From NCBI GenBank assembly GCA_035946955.1, contig DASYYE010000279.1:1-24516 (forward strand): a stretch of 24,516 nucleotides of DNA, given 5' to 3'. The translations under genes were made by a program, and so were the position numbers. This document shows, piece after piece, positions 21,503 to 24,516 of the stretch (its first letter is position 1; each line of letters starts with the position of its first letter). The stretch comes from DASYYE01 sp035946955 (GTDB lineage: Bacteria > Actinomycetota > Actinomycetes > Streptosporangiales > Streptosporangiaceae). Below the pieces are notes generated by a model. It ran no database searches. It was not told the origin of the DNA and saw only the letters and a program-made list of their open reading frames with translations.

Positions 21503-22407
21503 GCGAAGGCGAACGGGACCAGCAGCCCCCCCGTAGCCAAGACTGGTACCTGCCCGCTGGCAGCACTGCGGACGGCGCGGCCGAGGTCGTCATCACCCCG
21601 CACAGCGCGGGCTGGGGCTACACCGGCCTCACCGTCGTCAGCCTGGCTCCCGGGGCGGAGTTCCGGTGTGAGACCGGGGACGACGAATTCGTCGTGCTGC
21701 CGCTCGCCGGATCGTGTGCCGTGGACTCTCCGGCCGGCGCCGCGGAACTCAGCGGGCGCACCAGCGTGTTCGCGGCGGTCACCGACTGCGCGTACGTGCC
21801 CAGGGACACCCAGCTCATCCTCACCACGGCCGGTGGCGGGCGGTTTGCCCTGACCCATGCCCGGGCCCGGCGAGCCCGGCCATTCCGCTACGTCGCGGCG
21901 GACGAGGTGAGGGTGGAACTGCGGGGGGCAGGCGCCTGCTCACGCCAGGTCAACAACTTCGCCACCCCTGACGTGCTGGATGCCGACCGGCTCATCGCCT
22001 GTGAGGTGCTCACGCCCGGCGGGAACTGGTCGTCCTACCCCCCGCACAAGCACGACACCGAGCGTCGCGGGGAGAGCGTGCTCGAGGAGGTCTACTACTT
22101 CGAGGTCGCGGCCGGCCCAGCCGGCCCCGGCCTCGCCTACCAGCGGGTCTATGGCACCCCGGAACGCCCTGCCGATGTGCTCGCCGAAGTCCGCACGGGC
22201 GACGTGGTGATCATCCCGCATGGCTGGCACGGCCCGGCCATGGCCGCGCCCGGCTACGACCTGTACTACCTGAATGTGATGGCCGGCCCCGGGGAGCGGG
22301 CATGGCTCATCTGTGACGACCCCGACCACGCCTGGGTGCGGCAGGAGTGGGCCTCTCAAGGAGTCGACCCCAGGCTCCCGCTCACCCAAGTGAGGCAGGC
22401 GCAATGA
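21499..22407 (+). CDS. iolB: 5-Deoxy-glucuronate isomerase
   Basis: The protein has 302 residues. IolB converts 5-deoxy-D-glucuronate to 2-deoxy-5-keto-D-gluconate. It is a double-cupin metal enzyme of the KduI/IolB family. The N-terminal cupin includes ETGDDEFVVLPLAGSCAV (58-75). The C-terminal cupin has the metal set SYPPHKHDTERRGESVLEEVYYFE (179-202), with His183, His185 and Glu197 as likely ligands, and IPHGWHGP (239-246), where His241 and His244 follow. The downstream YLNVMAGPGERAW is typical. It starts at an ATGA shared with the aldolase gene and ends at an ATGA shared with iolD. No unusual features. Confidence 0.92.
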   Translation: MSEGERDQQPPRSQDWYLPAGSTADGAAEVVITPHSAGWGYTGLTVVSLAPGAEFRCETGDDEFVVLPLAGSCAVDSPAGAAELSGRTSVFAAVTDCAYVPRDTQLILTTAGGGRFALTHARARRARPFRYVAADEVRVELRGAGACSRQVNNFATPDVLDADRLIACEVLTPGGNWSSYPPHKHDTERRGESVLEEVYYFEVAAGPAGPGLAYQRVYGTPERPADVLAEVRTGDVVIIPHGWHGPAMAAPGYDLYYLNVMAGPGERAWLICDDPDHAWVRQEWASQGVDPRLPLTQVRQAQ

Positions 22408-24278
22408 CAACCGTCCAGCTGACCGTGGGCCAGGCCATCGTGGCGTTCCTCGCCGCCCAGCGCAGTGAGCGCGACGGCGTCCAGCACCGGCTGGTCGACG
22501 GCTGCTTCGGCATCTTCGGCCACGGCAATGTCGCAGGCCTCGGCCAGGCGCTGCTGCAGGACGAGGTCAGCGGCCAGCCCAGGCTGCTGTACCGGCAGGC
22601 CCGAAACGAGCAAGCCATGGTGCATGCGGCAGCCGCCTTCGCCCGTACCCGCAACCGGATGTCCACGATCGCCTGCACCACCTCGGTCGGGCCGGGGGCC
22701 ACAAACATGGTCACGGGCGCCGCTCTGGCGACCATCAGCCGGCTGCCGGTCCTGCTCCTGCCGGGGGACGTCTTCGCGACCAGGGTGGCCGACCCGGTCC
22801 TGCAGCAACTGGAGGTCCCGGGCAGCCCGGACATCAGCGTGAACGACTGCTTCCGGCCGGTGTCGAAGTTCTTCGACCGCATCACCCGCCCCGAGCAGCT
22901 CATCGCCGCACTGCCCGCTGCCATGCGGGTACTCACCGACCCCGCCGAGACTGGCGCTGTCACGGTATGCCTGCCCCAGGACGTACAGGCACAGGCCTAC
23001 GACTGGCCTGCCGCACTGTTCCATGAACGCGTGTGGCACATCCCCCGCCCCGAACCGGAACCGGCGGCGCTGGCCCGCGCCGTTGACGTCATCCGCGTCT
23101 GTCGCCGCCCCCTCATCGTGGCTGGCGGCGGAGTCAAGTACGCCGAGGCCACGGCGGCACTGGCGGAGTTCGCCTCAGCCAGGGGAGTGCCGGTCGCCGA
23201 GACCCAGGCGGGCAAGGGCTCACTGCCCTACGACAACCCGCTCTGTGTGGGCGCCATCGGTGTGACCGGAACTACCGCGGCCAACGAACTCGCCGCCGAG
23301 GCGGACGTGGTGGTCGGCATCGGCACCCGCTGGACCGACTTCACGACCGCCTCACACAGCCTGTTCACCAACCCGGACGTCCGGTTCGTCAACGTCAACA
23401 TCGCCGCGTTCGACGCCGCCAAGCACGCCGGGACCGCGCTGGTGGCCGACGCCCGTGCCGCCCTCGCCGCGTTGCTGGCAGCCACCGAGGGCTGGGGCGC
23501 TGACCCACGTTGGCGGGAACGGGCCGCGGCCCTGGCCGCGCGCTGGGACGAGACCGTCGAGCGTGTGGTGGGCACCCGGCACAGCCCGCTGCCGTCGCAG
23601 GCCGAAGTCATTGGCGCCGTGAACGACGCCGCTGGCCGGACCGGCATCGTCGTGTGCGCGGCCGGGTCGATGCCCGGGGACCTGCACAAGCTGTGGCGGG
23701 CACGCGACCCACTGGGCTACCACGTCGAGTACGGGTACTCGTGCATGGGTTATGAGATCGCGGGGGGCCTGGGCGTGAAGCTGGCCGCTCCCGGCCGTGA
23801 GGTCTTCGTACTGGTCGGGGACGGGTCGTACCTGATGATGTCCAGCGAACTGGTCACCGCCGTGCAGGAGGGCCTCAAGCTGGTGGTGGTCTGCGTGGAC
23901 AACCACGGGTTCGCCTCGATCGGCAGCCTGTCGGAGTCCGTGGGCTCACAGCGTTTCGGCACCAGCTACCGCTACCGTGGCCCGTCTGGCCGCCTCGACG
24001 GCCGCTACCTCCCCGTGGACCTCGCGGCCAACGCGGCCAGCCTGGGCGTCGAGGTTTCGCGGGCCGCCACCATCGAGGAGTTCCGTGCCGCGCTGGCCAA
24101 AGCCCGTGAGTCCACCGGGCCTGCCATGGTGGATGTCCAGGTGGACCCGCTCGTGGCGGTGCCGTCGAGTGAGGCATGGTGGGACGTCCCGGTGGCCGAG
24201 ACCTCGACACTGCCCTCGGCCGTTGCCGCGCGCCGCGCGTACGACGCCGCAAAACCAAGACAGCGCCCTTATCTCTGA
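22404..24278 (+). CDS. iolD: 3D-(3,5/4)-trihydroxycyclohexane-1,2-dione acylhydrolase (ThDP-dependent)
   Basis: The protein has 624 residues, the normal length. IolD hydrolyses the C-C bond of the cyclic dione and opens the inositol ring to 5-deoxy-glucuronate, using thiamine diphosphate and Mg2+. The N-terminal domain has GIFGHGNVAGLG (36-47) and ARNEQAMVHAAAAFA (66-80) with Glu69 as the conserved ThDP-activating Glu. The central domain has IVAGGGVKYAEA. The C-terminal ThDP site has VLVGDGSYLM (GDG at 472-474) and ends in VDNHG (Asp499-Asn500), a GDG-x-ND motif at about the usual spacing. It is the last gene of the operon; no iolA follows. Confidence 0.93.
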   Translation: MTTVQLTVGQAIVAFLAAQRSERDGVQHRLVDGCFGIFGHGNVAGLGQALLQDEVSGQPRLLYRQARNEQAMVHAAAAFARTRNRMSTIACTTSVGPGATNMVTGAALATISRLPVLLLPGDVFATRVADPVLQQLEVPGSPDISVNDCFRPVSKFFDRITRPEQLIAALPAAMRVLTDPAETGAVTVCLPQDVQAQAYDWPAALFHERVWHIPRPEPEPAALARAVDVIRVCRRPLIVAGGGVKYAEATAALAEFASARGVPVAETQAGKGSLPYDNPLCVGAIGVTGTTAANELAAEADVVVGIGTRWTDFTTASHSLFTNPDVRFVNVNIAAFDAAKHAGTALVADARAALAALLAATEGWGADPRWRERAAALAARWDETVERVVGTRHSPLPSQAEVIGAVNDAAGRTGIVVCAAGSMPGDLHKLWRARDPLGYHVEYGYSCMGYEIAGGLGVKLAAPGREVFVLVGDGSYLMMSSELVTAVQEGLKLVVVCVDNHGFASIGSLSESVGSQRFGTSYRYRGPSGRLDGRYLPVDLAANAASLGVEVSRAATIEEFRAALAKARESTGPAMVDVQVDPLVAVPSSEAWWDVPVAETSTLPSAVAARRAYDAAKPRQRPYL

Positions 24279-24328
24279 GCGCGGGTGCTTCCTCCGGGAT
24301 CGGCAGACGGGCCCCGACCTCGGTCGCA

Positions 24329-24342
24329 TAATGGTATGACAT
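24329..24342. promoter_or_regulatory. Second copy of the putative iol regulator motif
   Basis: TAATGGTATGACAT matches TAATGACATGACAT at 17664-17677 in 12 of 14 bases, and sits in a short AT-rich patch (ATAATGG...CGTTAT) inside GC-rich DNA. It lies between the convergent iolD stop (24278) and the regulator stop (24394), an unusual place for an operator, so the site may be a chance match or a leftover of rearrangement. Confidence 0.35.
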
Positions 24343-24393
24343 CGTTATCTCACGCCAGGCGCTCATGCCTGTAACCCTCGGGGACTGGCGGCG

Positions 24394-24516
24394 TTACTGG
24401 TTTACGAGGGTCATCTTGAACGAGTAACGGTCGGCGAGGTAGGCGTGCATGCCGTGCTCCACCGGTTTCCCCGCGGCGTCGTAGGCGGTGCGCACCATAG
24501 TGAGCAGAGTCGCGCC
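24394..24516 (-). CDS. GntR-family (HutC/UTRA) regulator, C-terminal end only
   Basis: The 40 C-terminal residues are in the window, and the gene continues beyond the right edge. The stop is a TAA at 24394-24396. The residues ATLLTMVRTAYDAAGKPVEHGMHAYLADRYSFKMTLV match the last strand-turn-strand of the UTRA ligand-binding domain of HutC-type GntR regulators (R-T-x-Y-D-x-x-G-x-P-V-E, then Y-x-A-D-R-Y-S-F). The DNA-binding part is not visible. As the nearest regulator to the iol operon, and convergent with it, it is a good candidate for the inositol repressor. Actinobacterial inositol regulators of this GntR type are known. The ligand is inferred from context only. Confidence 0.8.
   Translation of the reverse strand, partial: GATLLTMVRTAYDAAGKPVEHGMHAYLADRYSFKMTLVNQ

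Noticed and set aside
1..24516. Search for tRNA, rRNA, CRISPR arrays, transposases, integrases and attachment sites
   Set aside because: No T-loop-like GTTCGAATC context with acceptor pairing, no spaced short repeats, and no mobile-element proteins were seen. Subtle small RNAs cannot be excluded by eye.

Overview
The window is GC-rich throughout, with GTG start codons, GGAGG-type ribosome binding sites, dense packing and strongly GC-biased third codon positions. Together with the families present (DUF1622, PspA/IM30, actinobacterial-style ABC and MFS transporters, a Cgl0159-like aldolase inside an inositol operon) this points to a chromosomal segment of an actinomycete, possibly of the Streptosporangiales/Catenulispora kind. 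The lineage is inferred from style, not from a marker gene. I see no rRNA, tRNA, CRISPR array, transposase, phage gene or replication origin.

Left part (1-6.4 kb): a mosaic of single genes. A secreted Asp-box (sialidase-like) beta-propeller protein ends in a strong 19-bp hairpin. It is followed by an S51 peptidase (minus strand) with a small broken reading frame coupled to its start, a 57-residue Cys-rich protein, a DUF1622 membrane protein, an NAD(P)H-hydrate epimerase-like protein, a PspA/IM30 coiled-coil protein and a GNAT acetyltransferase. A truncated relative of the 5' end of the acetyltransferase gene lies on the other side of pspA.

Middle part (6.4-12.9 kb): a minus-strand operon of ABC-2 ATPase, permease and a large GT-C-like polytopic membrane protein. 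Divergent from it is an MFS exporter. Then come two small minus-strand hypothetical genes, a two-helix membrane protein and a possible very small membrane peptide.

Right-centre part (12.9-17.6 kb): a minus-strand pair encoding an 841-residue secreted NHL-repeat protein and a Tat-exported glycoside-hydrolase-like protein, with an AT-rich upstream region carrying CGCAATAAA repeats. Next is a paralogous PRPP synthetase.

Right part (17.8-24.3 kb): a six-gene myo-inositol catabolic operon, iolG-iolE-iolC-(Cgl0159-like aldolase)-iolB-iolD, in which every junction overlaps. IolG oxidises inositol to inosose, IolE dehydrates it, IolD opens the ring, IolB isomerises the product, IolC phosphorylates it, and the aldolase probably cleaves the phosphate ester in place of IolJ. 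Neither iolA nor an inositol transporter is in the window. The C-terminus of a GntR/HutC-type regulator enters from the right edge, convergent with the operon. A 14-bp motif (TAATGNNATGACAT) occurs both in the iolG/prs intergenic region and between iolD and the regulator, so this regulator is a plausible IolR. Most of the window is ordinary accessory chromosome. The items most worth a second look are the iol regulatory motif and operon variant, the Cys-rich miniprotein, the broken frame coupled to the peptidase, the acetyltransferase remnant, and the NHL/GH secretion pair.
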